This document shows positions 15,412 to 23,899 of a stretch of DNA of 64,000 bases, in pieces; within the stretch, counting starts at the first letter, position 1, and every line of letters begins with the position of its first letter. The notes under the pieces were generated by a model. It had not been told where the DNA came from, searched no databases, and worked only from the letters and a program-made list of their open reading frames with translations. The stretch covers positions 6,930 to 70,929 of the forward strand of contig CAYWNA010000034.1 of the NCBI GenBank assembly GCA_964459305.1, written 5' to 3'. A program made the translations under genes and the position numbers. The stretch is from CAYWNA01 sp964459305. Lineage in GTDB: Bacteria > Planctomycetota > Planctomycetia > Pirellulales > Pirellulaceae.

Positions 15412-16478
15412 CTCACTAGCGATTCAATCGTCTCGATTGCTTCATGGACTCCGTTCTGATAGCGAGGAGCGGGACAAGTGGAGCGGTTGGATTCCGATGC
15501 GATCGCGGCGGCAACGTGTTGCTGCACCTCTTCGAAGCTGGTGGCTCTTTCGCACGCCTTCAACCGCCGTTCTTGTCGGTCGTAAAGTCGCGGGCGCGAC
15601 AAACCGATGAGTCGTGTTCCAGTGGCACGTGCCTCATGCACGGTGTTGTACCCACCGCCGCCAACAATGACCGATACTCCGCGGATTGCCTGCAGAAACG
15701 GCCAAAGGCTTACAGGAATCAAGCCCAATGATGACCCGCAAGCGGAACGTGGGGCACCGTGTGTGCGTAGCGTGAGGAAGCGAACGGCCGCGTCGGATGT
15801 GAATTCGTCTGCGAGCTGAATCGCCAGGCAGCGCATTTGCTCGACTTCTGTGTCTCTTCCGCAGCCGATGACTGCCACAATCGGAACCGTGTCTGTTTCG
15901 ACTCCGAGCATTCGCCGCGCCTCGGTCGGGGGCAGCAACTCATGGTCATCGCGGATCAGCCATGGTGCCGTCCGCACCGCGTGAGGAAACGTCTCGAACG
16001 GGGCCGATTCGCCTGGCACCAACAGTCGATCAAAATGATTGGCAAAGCTCGACAGGCCGGCTTGGGTAATGTACCGCGGATTCAGATCGCGGTGGACCAG
16101 GACCTTATGGCATGTCAAATCGGGCAGAAGCCCGGTGAGTTCGCCGCCGAGACCTCGGGGGAATGTGTCGACGACCAATACGTCGAACGGAGTCGTCTGC
16201 AAGAGATCGTTGACGCGAGCCGCCGTTTCATCGCGGCTAAGATTGGGGTCGATCGTCACGATCCGATGACGGGCTCCCAATTCGGCCGTCACGGGCAAGC
16301 CGTTTGCGAACGGGCTGTTTGTCACCAGACAGATTTGCGTGCGCGGATTTCGCTCGCCTTCCCTTCCCGGCCGCCGAACAGCAGCGCGGGCCAGCGCGAC
16401 GGCGCGCGTCAGGTGGCCCATTCCTCCTCCGAGGGCGTACAACATCCAGCGCCGGCACTCACGATTCGCTGAGGGCAT
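15408..16478 (-). CDS. MurG/GT28-like glycosyltransferase
   Basis: A 356-residue GT-B-fold protein. The N-terminus has ALGGGMGHLTRAVALARA (glycine loop residues 17-22), and the C-terminal domain has VIVGGGGYNTVHEARATG, the nucleotide-sugar loop of GT28 / predicted UDP-N-acetylglucosamine transferases. Substrates are unknown. Its ATG follows directly on the stop of the zinc-finger gene upstream, so it is the last gene of a four-gene operon (18627 to 15408). The stop overlaps that of speD by four bases (TAG against TAA at 15408-15411), which leaves no room for a terminator between the two converging operons. Confidence 0.82.
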   Translation of the reverse strand: MPSANRECRRWMLYALGGGMGHLTRAVALARAAVRRPGREGERNPRTQICLVTNSPFANGLPVTAELGARHRIVTIDPNLSRDETAARVNDLLQTTPFDVLVVDTFPRGLGGELTGLLPDLTCHKVLVHRDLNPRYITQAGLSSFANHFDRLLVPGESAPFETFPHAVRTAPWLIRDDHELLPPTEARRMLGVETDTVPIVAVIGCGRDTEVEQMRCLAIQLADEFTSDAAVRFLTLRTHGAPRSACGSSLGLIPVSLWPFLQAIRGVSVIVGGGGYNTVHEARATGTRLIGLSRPRLYDRQERRLKACERATSFEEVQQHVAAAIASESNRSTCPAPRYQNGVHEAIETIESLVS

Positions 16479-16886
16479 TCAGCTTTCGCTCATATCGCTT
16501 TCAAAGCCTTCGTCCATCTCACTCGACTCGCTCGACAGGCTCTCCGCGTCCGCTTCGGTGAAGTCATCCGGATCACCAACACTCGATCCGTGATAGCTGT
16601 CGTAGTAACCGTACCCGTAGTAGTATCCACCATAGAAGTACGGATCGTGGTCATGGTAGTATCGCGAGCGGCCGTATGTTTGCCCCGATTCTTGGCGTGC
16701 ACTGCGTCCCCTGTCTTTCTTCGCGCAGGCCGTGCACAGTACGGTTTCCTCAACTCCGTGAGAATGATCCTCGCAAACCGGCTTTTGGCACTTGTTGCAA
16801 CTCCCTACCGGAGGACGGTAGCACTCGTGGCTGAATAGGAATCCCGATTTCTCGTTGCAGATCCCCATGTCCCAGTCTTTGGCCAT
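16479..16886 (-). CDS. Small zinc-finger protein with Tyr/Gly-rich and acidic tail
   Basis: A 135-residue protein with GGGAGGAGAC upstream of its ATG. Residues 10-54 hold a cysteine/histidine cluster: C10, H20, C22, then C30-x2-C33, C38, H41/H43, C51-x2-C54, in the order seen in B-box-like zinc fingers. Residues about 72-100 are rich in Tyr and Gly (YFYGGYYYGYGYYDSY) and the end is acidic and Ser-rich (ESLSSESSEMDEGFESD). No membrane segment is present. Function not recognised; the layout suggests a protein-protein adaptor. Stop and the next gene's ATG abut exactly (16478/16479). Confidence 0.75.
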   Translation of the reverse strand: MAKDWDMGICNEKSGFLFSHECYRPPVGSCNKCQKPVCEDHSHGVEETVLCTACAKKDRGRSARQESGQTYGRSRYYHDHDPYFYGGYYYGYGYYDSYHGSSVGDPDDFTEADAESLSSESSEMDEGFESDMSES

Positions 16887-16930
16887 CGTTGATCGTCTCC
16901 TCCCGCAACTGAAATGACATGCCGGACGGC

Positions 16931-17662
16931 TTACCGACCGTCATCGAAAATCAGCATCGTCATCAGCGCGGTTCTAAGCGGCAGGCTGTCAATCTTCTCA
17001 AATCCAAGACAAGTGACCGCAATCGTCGGGACCTGGTCCTTGGTGGAATAGACCGTCTGTTCCGAGGCGTTACGCAGTGATGTCTTACCTTCTTTCAGCT
17101 TCGCCTTGAACAAGCTGTTGTCGGTCGCGTCTTCGATCTCGAATCCGTACTCCCGTTTCTTGATCTTATAGATCAATTGATCCTGTCCATCTTCGAGTTT
17201 CCAATCACCGTCTTCTTGTTGCTGGAGCTTCCACAATTCGACTTCTTGATTAGCATCTTCGATCTTGTATCTTCCGGCCGAAGCGATCACATAACCCAGA
17301 ACCGTGTCATCGGGATCTTTGACCTTCAGTTTGGAGCCGCTGAGATTGAACCGGGCGAGTTCCTGTTCGTCGGCATCGACGAGTTTCGCGCCGTCGTCTT
17401 GCGGTTTGATCGAGAATGCCGTGTCCCCATTTTCCTTTTTGAATTTGATCTTGGCGCTCAGTCCGCCCTTTTCCGACGATTCGGGAGCAACCGTCTGGGG
17501 TGCCGGAGTGGGATAGTCTACCGGGATGTTCGTTTCGCCGCCGTCGTCCGATTCGCCACACCCGGCTAGTGACAACAAGCAAGCAACGGTCGTCAGCAGA
17601 CTCAGTTGCCGAACCGATATGTGCCACGGAAACCTAAATCCCGTGCTGATGCAGTTGTTCAT
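16931..17662 (-). CDS. Lipoprotein, possibly tubby/LURP-one-like beta fold
   Basis: A 243-residue lipoprotein: signal peptide with hydrophobic LSLLTTVACLLSLAGC, where LAGC is a lipobox, and Cys35 would be lipidated. The start at 17662 has GAAGG seven bases upstream; an in-frame ATG at 17683 overlaps the previous gene by ATGA and is an alternative. The mature part shows repeated beta-strand units (AKLVDADEQELARFNLSG, YKIEDANQEVELWKL, YGFEIEDATDNSLFKAKL) and ends with a hydrophobic helix followed by an acidic end (LRTALMTMLIFDDG). Repeated strands with a C-terminal hydrophobic helix are reminiscent of the tubby/LURP-one fold, a guess by eye only. Middle member of the operon convergent with speD. 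Confidence 0.7.
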   Translation of the reverse strand: MNNCISTGFRFPWHISVRQLSLLTTVACLLSLAGCGESDDGGETNIPVDYPTPAPQTVAPESSEKGGLSAKIKFKKENGDTAFSIKPQDDGAKLVDADEQELARFNLSGSKLKVKDPDDTVLGYVIASAGRYKIEDANQEVELWKLQQQEDGDWKLEDGQDQLIYKIKKREYGFEIEDATDNSLFKAKLKEGKTSLRNASEQTVYSTKDQVPTIAVTCLGFEKIDSLPLRTALMTMLIFDDGR

Positions 17663-17679
17663 GCGTGGACCTTCGCAAG

Positions 17680-18627
17680 TCATTTCGAATCGTTCAATAG
17701 CCGGTACAAGCTCAGAAACATCATTGCCACCCAATTGACGCCGTCGCGAGTGGCTGGCTTTTCGCCTGGCCCGCGGGCGTCCCACTTCGTATTTGTCGTC
17801 GTTCGCAGCGTTAGGAGCTCGCCTTCTGTTCCGACCGACTTCAGTTGCACCCAGGGCGGCAGTTGCACGGTCTGGTTGACTTTTCTATCCAACTCTTGCG
17901 CCTGTGGATATCGTTTCTGCTTGATCTTCAAGCTGACCATCGCCTCGCTGCTATTCTTGGTCTTGTACTTGTGTTTGGTTTTACCACTGGCGCTTATCTT
18001 CGTGCGGTGCCGGTCCTGTTGCTTTTCGATCACGGTCACCGAGTATTTCGTTCCGTCGACAAACCGCCCATGCATTTCGAGCCAGCGGTCCACGAAGAAT
18101 TCAGCATCCCAGTACCCCACCCTCCCGCGCCGCAGCAACTTGGCGGCGTGGTTATGGGGCCGAAAGTCGACAGCAACGGTGACCGGCGCATCGGCCGCCA
18201 TGTCCTTGCTCAACAAACTCAAGAGCCCAGACACAATTTCGTAACGGCGATCATCGAGGTCCAATCGGCCGTGAATCGCTCTCAGTGAAAACCCAGCAAT
18301 CGCTGCTACCAAACCGATCACGCCGACAGCGACAGCGGCGATTTCCCCCATGCCCCAGCGCCACGGGCGTCCGAACTCGAACACTTCAACATTCGGGATG
18401 ATTAGCAGGGCCCCTCCACCAACGATGCCAAGAATACCAATCACTCCAACCCATGTCCCAAGGCGGGCCTTCTTTTCCTGTTCGTCGTCGAATTGCCGGA
18501 GGTAGGCCATGTCGGTCAGCACCGATTTGGCACAATCGCTGGCTTTGTAGCACAGTGACCGCTTGAACTTCGCTTCGTCAAACGTACTGGCGGATATCAG
18601 GGGAAGTTGCTCGGTGTTTGCATTCAT
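17680..18627 (-). CDS. Two-helix membrane protein of unknown function
   Basis: A 315-residue protein, first gene of the minus-strand operon. Two adjacent membrane helices at about 58-80 (WVGVIGILGIVGGGALLIIP) and 93-113 (EIAAVAVGVIGLVAAIAGF) are followed by a soluble domain of mixed charge (YWDAEFFVDRWLEMHGRFV, KYSVTVIEKQQDRHRTK). No family was recognised. A conserved look to the segment around HNHAAKLLRRGRVGYWDAE suggests a folded domain rather than a linker. It is closely followed by the lipoprotein gene, so an inner-membrane and lipoprotein pair is likely. Confidence 0.7.
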   Translation of the reverse strand: MNANTEQLPLISASTFDEAKFKRSLCYKASDCAKSVLTDMAYLRQFDDEQEKKARLGTWVGVIGILGIVGGGALLIIPNVEVFEFGRPWRWGMGEIAAVAVGVIGLVAAIAGFSLRAIHGRLDLDDRRYEIVSGLLSLLSKDMAADAPVTVAVDFRPHNHAAKLLRRGRVGYWDAEFFVDRWLEMHGRFVDGTKYSVTVIEKQQDRHRTKISASGKTKHKYKTKNSSEAMVSLKIKQKRYPQAQELDRKVNQTVQLPPWVQLKSVGTEGELLTLRTTTNTKWDARGPGEKPATRDGVNWVAMMFLSLYRLLNDSK

Positions 18628-18886
18628 CTCAGGAGCCCTATCTCCAACGAAAGGGATGCCGCAACATCTCAGGCTCTGTCTGACAACGCAACTCAGGTGG
18701 CTTCCATGGAAGCTCCCTGCTTGACAGGCGGTTCACGGACGAAGCCAAAGTGTGACGAGCCGACACTAATTGCTGATCGGATCACGATTATCCGAACAGA
18801 GTATTATGGCAATGACTAAAGTCGTCACTTTCGAGTCGCTGAACTCGCTGCTATCCTGTAATGCGGTGCTCGCGGAGGATTCCAAG

Positions 18887-20293
18887 ATGTGCGTCTGGCA
18901 CGCGAAACAGAACATCGAAAAGTGTACACCATTGAATCAAGCCCCGTCAAGAACACGGATCGTTTATGCGTCATTCGATCGATTTCCTTCGCCAAAGGGA
19001 GCTGCGACCCATATCGATGCCTTCGTCACCGCTTTGGGCCGGCGCTTTGGCAATGTCGACCTGCTGACAATACCATCGGAAGCTGCTGAACTGGCTGGCA
19101 GGGCATCCCCGATCGCTCAACCGGCTACGGCCATGGGGGGCGGTGAGCCTTGGCAAGAATCGCCGGTACCTGCCTGGATGGCAGACGGCGTGGTGCATCA
19201 TCCAATCCCGGCGCCCGGACAGAACCTGTTCGAGCGCGTTCTCAGTTTTCGGTCTCAAGCCTGGAATTGGTGGCGACGGCGGTTCGGCGACAGCCACACG
19301 GAGGTGCCACTCGTGCATTTTCGATCGATCTTTGAGGGCTACCCGATTGCACGGCACAAGGAGCGGTTTTGCAGCAAACTGGTCTTCGAGGTCAACGGCC
19401 TACCATCCATCGAACTCAAGTATCATTACCCCCTGGTGGCCGATGATGTTGAATTGCTTCAAAAACTCCACCGGCAGGAGCAGGTTTGTTTGGATGCCGC
19501 CGACCTGGTTCTGACCGTTAGCCGCGTCAATGCCGAGCACCTGCTCCAGCGCGGTGTCGCTGAAGACCGGATTTGCGTTATCCCCAACGGGGTGGACGTG
19601 AGTGTATTTACGTATCGCAGCCCTGATCTGTTTCCGGTGGACCGTTTGGCGAATGACCGGCCGATGCGGATGCTGTATTCAGGCACGATGTCGGCCTGGC
19701 AGGGTGTTTCTCTGGCGATTGAAGCATTGGCGCTCTTCCGTCGTGATCTCCCAGCGACGCTCACACTCGTCGGGCCCGCACGTCCGCGTCAGCGACGGGA
19801 TCTACTCAATCGGGCCTGGGAACTCGGTGTATACGACAGCGTCCGTTTGCTGGATCCGGTCTCAAAACCGGAACTCGCGACTCTACACGGCGAGGCTGAC
19901 GTGATTGTCGCTCCACTGACGCGAAATGATCGCAATATCGTTCAGGGATGTTGTCCTCTGAAGGTTCTCGAAGCGATGGCGAGCGGCACTCCTTTGATTG
20001 CCAGCGATCTCCCGGTCGTTCGTGAGTTGGCAACCGATGAAGTGGAGGCACTCCTCGTGCGACCGGGCTCGGCCAAAGCCATCAAAGACGGCATGCTGCG
20101 GCTGCGGTCCGAGGAAGGGCTCGCTGGACGTGTTAGTCTGGCGGCGCGGGCTCGCGTCGAACGCGATTTCACCTGGGATCGGGCACAGGCTGCGTTGGTG
20201 GAAGCCTACGAAGGATTGATTGGCGCGTCCGGCGACTTCGGAGACAATCGGCTCAACAAGCCACCGAGCCGCGCTGCTTCCACTTCGCCCTGA
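18887..20293 (+). CDS. GT4-family glycosyltransferase
   Basis: A 468-residue GT-B glycosyltransferase. The start ATG 18887 is preferred since GGAGGA lies at 18874-18879; in-frame starts exist further upstream (18806) with no such site. The N-terminal domain begins RIVYASFDRFPSPKGAATHI, and the C-terminal domain has VIPNGVDVSVF, MRMLYSGTMSAWQGVSLAIE and the nucleotide-sugar site VLEAMASGTPLIASDLPVVRE, as in family 4. Acceptor and sugar are unknown. The 3' end overlaps the convergent glycosyltransferase gene by 88 bp (20206-20293). Confidence 0.88.
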   Translation: MCVWHAKQNIEKCTPLNQAPSRTRIVYASFDRFPSPKGAATHIDAFVTALGRRFGNVDLLTIPSEAAELAGRASPIAQPATAMGGGEPWQESPVPAWMADGVVHHPIPAPGQNLFERVLSFRSQAWNWWRRRFGDSHTEVPLVHFRSIFEGYPIARHKERFCSKLVFEVNGLPSIELKYHYPLVADDVELLQKLHRQEQVCLDAADLVLTVSRVNAEHLLQRGVAEDRICVIPNGVDVSVFTYRSPDLFPVDRLANDRPMRMLYSGTMSAWQGVSLAIEALALFRRDLPATLTLVGPARPRQRRDLLNRAWELGVYDSVRLLDPVSKPELATLHGEADVIVAPLTRNDRNIVQGCCPLKVLEAMASGTPLIASDLPVVRELATDEVEALLVRPGSAKAIKDGMLRLRSEEGLAGRVSLAARARVERDFTWDRAQAALVEAYEGLIGASGDFGDNRLNKPPSRAASTSP

Positions 20294-21429
20294 AAGCACT
20301 CGACAACGCGATTGCGGGCTGCCGTCGCAATCGCCTCATGCTGGGAGTTCTCCAGTTCGAGCACTTCCAAAATGGCCGTACCGAGATTGTTCAACTGCGC
20401 TTTCGGAATCACGAATCCATTCACGCCGTGGTCGATTGCTTCGGGAATCCCCCCGGCATCGCTGGCAATCACAATCCTGCCGCAGGCCATTGCTTCCAGA
20501 ATGGCATTCGGCAGTCCGTCCCAAACCGAAGGCTGCAGAACGACGTTGCAGAGTTGAAAATGACGGGCGACGTCGCTTTGATGCTCCAACCGCCCTGTCA
20601 CCACAATTCTCTGTGCGACTTGAGGATGTTCGGCGGCGAACGTCGTCAGGTGTGCCTTCTCCCGCGGCCGGACCTCGCCGATCACAAGGAGGCAGGCTGG
20701 CCGCGTCTGTTGAACTTCGAGCAACGCAGAAAGAATGAAGGGAAGCCCTTTCTTGTGTCGCAGTTCGCCACAGAATCCCAACACCGCCTCATCAGGCCGG
20801 ATCCCCAGAGAGGTGAGTAGCTCCGCATCGCTTGTTTGGCCGGCCGGCCGGAACACTTCGGTATCGACAGCATTTGGAAGGACGACAATCTTTACCGTTC
20901 TCCCCAACAACATTTCGACTTTTTTCGCGAGGTCATGGGAAACACAACTGACGACTGTGGCGCGGTCGAGCGTCCACATCAATCGCGCAAAGTCGCCGGG
21001 AGGGAACATCAGTCGGTCGATGTCGTTGCCTCGCGCACTGACCGTGGAAGCAATACCCCAAGACTCGGCGAAGACCACGGCCATGTAGCCGGCCGGATAC
21101 ACGTAGTGCCCCCACGCAGCCGAAAACCGAAACTGTTGATGGAGCCATTCCAGAACGTTTGTGGTGTGCTGCAATGAGAAATCCCAGTTGGAAAAAAGCC
21201 CTAACCGATGCAGGGTGACACCAGCGGCAGGGCCGTCCGAATCACTTGCGCCAACCGTTTCGATGGTCCCCGGAGGAAGGGTCTTGGTCCAGGCAAGTAC
21301 GTGGACCTTCCAGCCCAGACGCGCGATTGCTTCGGCCGTGCGAAACGCGCTGCGCGCGACCCCGCCGAGGTCAGGCGGAAAGCGTTCGGCAATCAGCAAC
21401 AGAATAGGATCAGCCGGCTCATCACTCAC
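20206..21429 (-). CDS. GT4-family glycosyltransferase
   Basis: A 407-residue GT-B enzyme. N-terminal domain: LLLIAERFPPDLGGVARSA; C-terminal: VLPNAVDTEVFRPAG, LGFCGELRHKKGLPFILSA and AILEAMACGRIVIASDAGG, with GIPEAIDHGVNGFV after it, the E-x7-E site of family 4. Together with the converging GT4 gene, the GT-A-like gene and the sulfotransferase it makes a small glycan-assembly cluster. The last 29 codons lie opposite the end of the neighbouring gene, so both C-termini are constrained by the same DNA. Confidence 0.88.
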   Translation of the reverse strand: MSDEPADPILLLIAERFPPDLGGVARSAFRTAEAIARLGWKVHVLAWTKTLPPGTIETVGASDSDGPAAGVTLHRLGLFSNWDFSLQHTTNVLEWLHQQFRFSAAWGHYVYPAGYMAVVFAESWGIASTVSARGNDIDRLMFPPGDFARLMWTLDRATVVSCVSHDLAKKVEMLLGRTVKIVVLPNAVDTEVFRPAGQTSDAELLTSLGIRPDEAVLGFCGELRHKKGLPFILSALLEVQQTRPACLLVIGEVRPREKAHLTTFAAEHPQVAQRIVVTGRLEHQSDVARHFQLCNVVLQPSVWDGLPNAILEAMACGRIVIASDAGGIPEAIDHGVNGFVIPKAQLNNLGTAILEVLELENSQHEAIATAARNRVVECFQGEVEAARLGGLLSRLSPKSPDAPINPS

Positions 21430-21533
21430 GAATCGTTTTCTCCTTCGGTCTGTCGATCCAGCACGACGCCAAAAACCGAGTCGTCTGTCGCCGGACGATG
21501 GCTAGTTGATCGATTCAGCACAGGTGGACTTCA

Positions 21534-21602
21534 ATGATCTTGCCCGACAGTCATTTTGCCCGAAAAAGACAAGGCAAAATCATTTCTGGGCAAAATTATC
21601 AT
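21534..21602. repeat. Nested palindrome with ATTTTGCC motif
   Basis: Outer arms ATGATCTTGCCC (21534-21545) and GGGCAAAATTATCAT (21588-21602) pair imperfectly; inner arms CATTTTGCC and GGCAAAATCAT pair within them. It shares the ATGATTTTGCC motif with positions 51-77. Located between two co-directional minus-strand genes. Confidence 0.7.
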
Positions 21603-21613
21603 GTAACCGTTGG

Positions 21614-22591
21614 TCAGCTGTGTCGCGTGAAAAACCTACGAACCCGGCCCATTAGACTCGACCGGCTTGACGATCGCGACCGACCGTACCGCATCGCGTC
21701 GGTCGCATCAAGCCGCATGTCTCGGATTGCGGAAATCCGATACGTTTGGCCTTTGGGTCTATTGTTGAAGTTTTCCCACGACTTTTCAAAGGAACGCGGC
21801 TTCGATGTGAAATCATCGACGAAGTCCGGCCAATATAGTTCAGGTGCGTAGAGTTGACGCACGGAGTCAAACACCCAGTCGGCGTTGCGATATTCGGTTT
21901 CAATTCCGGCATGCATCACTTCGTCCACGCTCTGGAAATCACCGGCGAAATTGCGGTAGAAGAGCGACTTCCGCTGTCTCGAAATTGACTCGCGTTCCGA
22001 TCGCCGTCTTCGCTCTTTTCCGTTGAAGGCTTTCCTGTACCTCATCGGTTCAGGCCACCGATTGATCGTCGGGTGCTGAATGACAGTGTGCTCATTCTTC
22101 CACAGCCCGCGTGCGATCGGACGCTGCGTCTTGCGATCGTAGAATTCGAGCGGAACGGTTGCGAAATCGAGAGAAATGCAATCCGACAGAAAATCGAGCA
22201 CAAAGTCATCGGGATACTGAGGATATCTTTGGGCATACTTCATCCAAAGATCGATGAAGTCTAATTGCGACTCGTCCAGCATGAGTACGCCGGACGAAAA
22301 TCCGTTCGAGCCCTCGGTATCATACGTCGAAATCAGCGGACTCGACCAGTGTTCCGGAATCGGTTTCACGATGCGACATTCCACATCGAGCCATAGGACC
22401 TCGCCATAACGCTTCACCATTTCACGGATGAACGAGATCTTGAAATCAAAGGCCTGAATCACGTCATCAAATCGCTCAGTAAGACCTTCACAATGAATCG
22501 GATAGCCCAACGTCCGACAGTCTTCCTTCAAACCCGGCGCGAAACACTCGAAATCGGGAGTGAAATACGTTACGACGGTGAACTGTTGCAT
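21614..22591 (-). CDS. GT-A-like nucleotide-diphospho-sugar transferase (putative)
   Basis: A 325-residue protein. The start at 22591 (MQQFTVVTYFTPDF) is chosen because the fold begins there and the upstream gene ends at 22608; no strong ribosome site is seen. The pattern of strand VVTYFTPDF, helix with KISFIREMVKRYGEVLWLD and then VECRIVKPIPEHW is that of a GT-A glycosyltransferase, with D-V-E in the DxD position. NGFSSGVLMLDESQ and the later region (HTVIQHPTINRW) fit the acceptor side. The C-terminal 40 residues are basic (MRYGRSRSSSRSSLMGR). Probably a glycosyltransferase that works with the neighbouring sulfotransferase; exact family not recognised. Confidence 0.65.
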   Translation of the reverse strand: MQQFTVVTYFTPDFECFAPGLKEDCRTLGYPIHCEGLTERFDDVIQAFDFKISFIREMVKRYGEVLWLDVECRIVKPIPEHWSSPLISTYDTEGSNGFSSGVLMLDESQLDFIDLWMKYAQRYPQYPDDFVLDFLSDCISLDFATVPLEFYDRKTQRPIARGLWKNEHTVIQHPTINRWPEPMRYRKAFNGKERRRRSERESISRQRKSLFYRNFAGDFQSVDEVMHAGIETEYRNADWVFDSVRQLYAPELYWPDFVDDFTSKPRSFEKSWENFNNRPKGQTYRISAIRDMRLDATDAMRYGRSRSSSRSSLMGRVRRFFTRHS

Positions 22592-22607
22592 GTCACGATT
22601 TTCGCGA

Positions 22608-23351
22608 TCACAGATAGTTGAAATGCCGAAGCAGCCTGACAGCATCGGCGTTCTCGACAAGTTCGTCCACGCGCGTTCGGAACGCTTCTGCACGCCATTT
22701 GCCAATCGAGCTGCGCGTCGGCTTCCGAGCGGAACCGGACCAAGCATTGCTCGTCGTCACCACCGCATGGGCGGGATACTCTTTCAGATGGTAGGTGACA
22801 TCGAGCTTCAAAAACTCGCAAACCTCGCCAATCGTCTCCTGGAATTGGGTGACGAGCCCTTCATAGCGCACTGTCAGCACTTGACTGTGGTGCTCGAATT
22901 CTAGCCCTGCCTCCACGTCTTCGACCCAGCGGTTTGGTGACACCCAGCATCGAGTCGGATCGTCAGGATGGATTGAGCAAACGACATCGCGGCCATCGCG
23001 GACGATATGGATCAACCGGGCCGCGTTTCCGAAATGCGCCAGTATCTTCCCAAAGAACCGGACGTTTTTCGGTGTCTTCTCGCACCAATATCGGCATTCT
23101 GGCGGAACTGTGGTTGAAGACAAGTAGTCCTGGATGATCTGGACGTCGAGCGGTGCATTTTGCTTCGGGCGTGGATAGTACGCAGTCGGGCACAACGCCT
23201 GCGTTTCATAAGGAATCGCACAAATACGAGGGTGACTCGATAGCACCGATAAGAGCAGGGTCGTACCGGACCGGGCGCAACCGCCAATGACGATCGGGCT
23301 GCAACGGCGCCAGAGTCTTCGATTTGCAGACCAAGGCATCGCGGACGACAT
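22608..23351 (-). CDS. Sulfotransferase (PAPS-dependent)
   Basis: A 247-residue cytoplasmic sulfotransferase. The 5'-phosphosulfate loop is PIVIGGCARSGTTLLLSVL and the 3'-phosphate site is RLIHIVRDGRDVVCSIH; both are intact, and a plausible catalytic His lies in the middle region. The enzyme would move sulfate from PAPS to a hydroxyl of a glycan or small molecule. The start is uncertain: ATG 23351 fits the usual domain onset, but an in-frame TTG lies at 23432. It is 16 bp upstream of the GT-A-like gene, in one operon, which points to a sulfated glycan. Sulfotransferases and sulfated polymers are common in Planctomycetes. Confidence 0.85.
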   Translation of the reverse strand: MSSAMPWSANRRLWRRCSPIVIGGCARSGTTLLLSVLSSHPRICAIPYETQALCPTAYYPRPKQNAPLDVQIIQDYLSSTTVPPECRYWCEKTPKNVRFFGKILAHFGNAARLIHIVRDGRDVVCSIHPDDPTRCWVSPNRWVEDVEAGLEFEHHSQVLTVRYEGLVTQFQETIGEVCEFLKLDVTYHLKEYPAHAVVTTSNAWSGSARKPTRSSIGKWRAEAFRTRVDELVENADAVRLLRHFNYL

Positions 23352-23473
23352 CGTTGTCCATGTGGGAATCAAACCGAGGATATCCACATCCGTTTCCCCA
23401 ACTCCTCTTTGCTGAACAACACGAACGGTCAACCAGTCCCTCGTGTTGTCAAACGTCTAGCGCCTTGTCTCGT

Positions 23474-23523
23474 CGGCTCCCCGCGAAAACGTCTCCACCT
23501 ACACAAAGCTCGACGGGGAGCCG
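23474..23523. repeat. 10-bp inverted repeat
   Basis: CGGCTCCCCG at 23474-23483 pairs exactly with CGGGGAGCCG at 23514-23523. It sits in the gap upstream of the sulfotransferase gene, next to the larger palindrome at 23584-23710. Confidence 0.5.
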
Positions 23524-23583
23524 GCGGGAAAGACTCTGGCGGACCGAGCCGCGAAGCGTGAGTCGCGGTTGGGCTCTTTCAGT

Positions 23584-23710
23584 CTCAGTAGTTGGAAGTT
23601 TACCGTAGCCGAACTCGCCAAGAGTTCGGTGGAAGCGGCGAATCGCCCGAATTCTTGCGAATCCGGCTACGGCTCATACGTCCGCGCCGCCCGAATTTCC
23701 AACTACTGAG
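23584..23710. repeat. Palindromic repeat, family F
   Basis: Perfect 14-bp ends CTCAGTAGTTGGAA (23584-23597) and inverted (23697-23710), with a second inner pairing CGTAGCCG (from 23604) against CGGCTACG (from 23664). The inner part resembles families E and G, whose arms also begin GTAGC. The 548-bp gap 23352-23899 holds only this and the smaller inverted repeat. Confidence 0.75.
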
Positions 23711-23899
23711 TCTGGAGATTCTATCACACGGTCATGGGCCGGGGAATCATCGAGGCGGGACCCGCGGGATAGGTCGTGGGTGCAAAGATGAGGTTGAACT
23801 GTGGCGATGGGCACGAGTCGCCCGTCTTCATCGAGCTTCGTTGAACAGCTCACCAATACTGCTTGTGATCCAGCAGTTCTTGCGTCCCGAATCGTCAGA

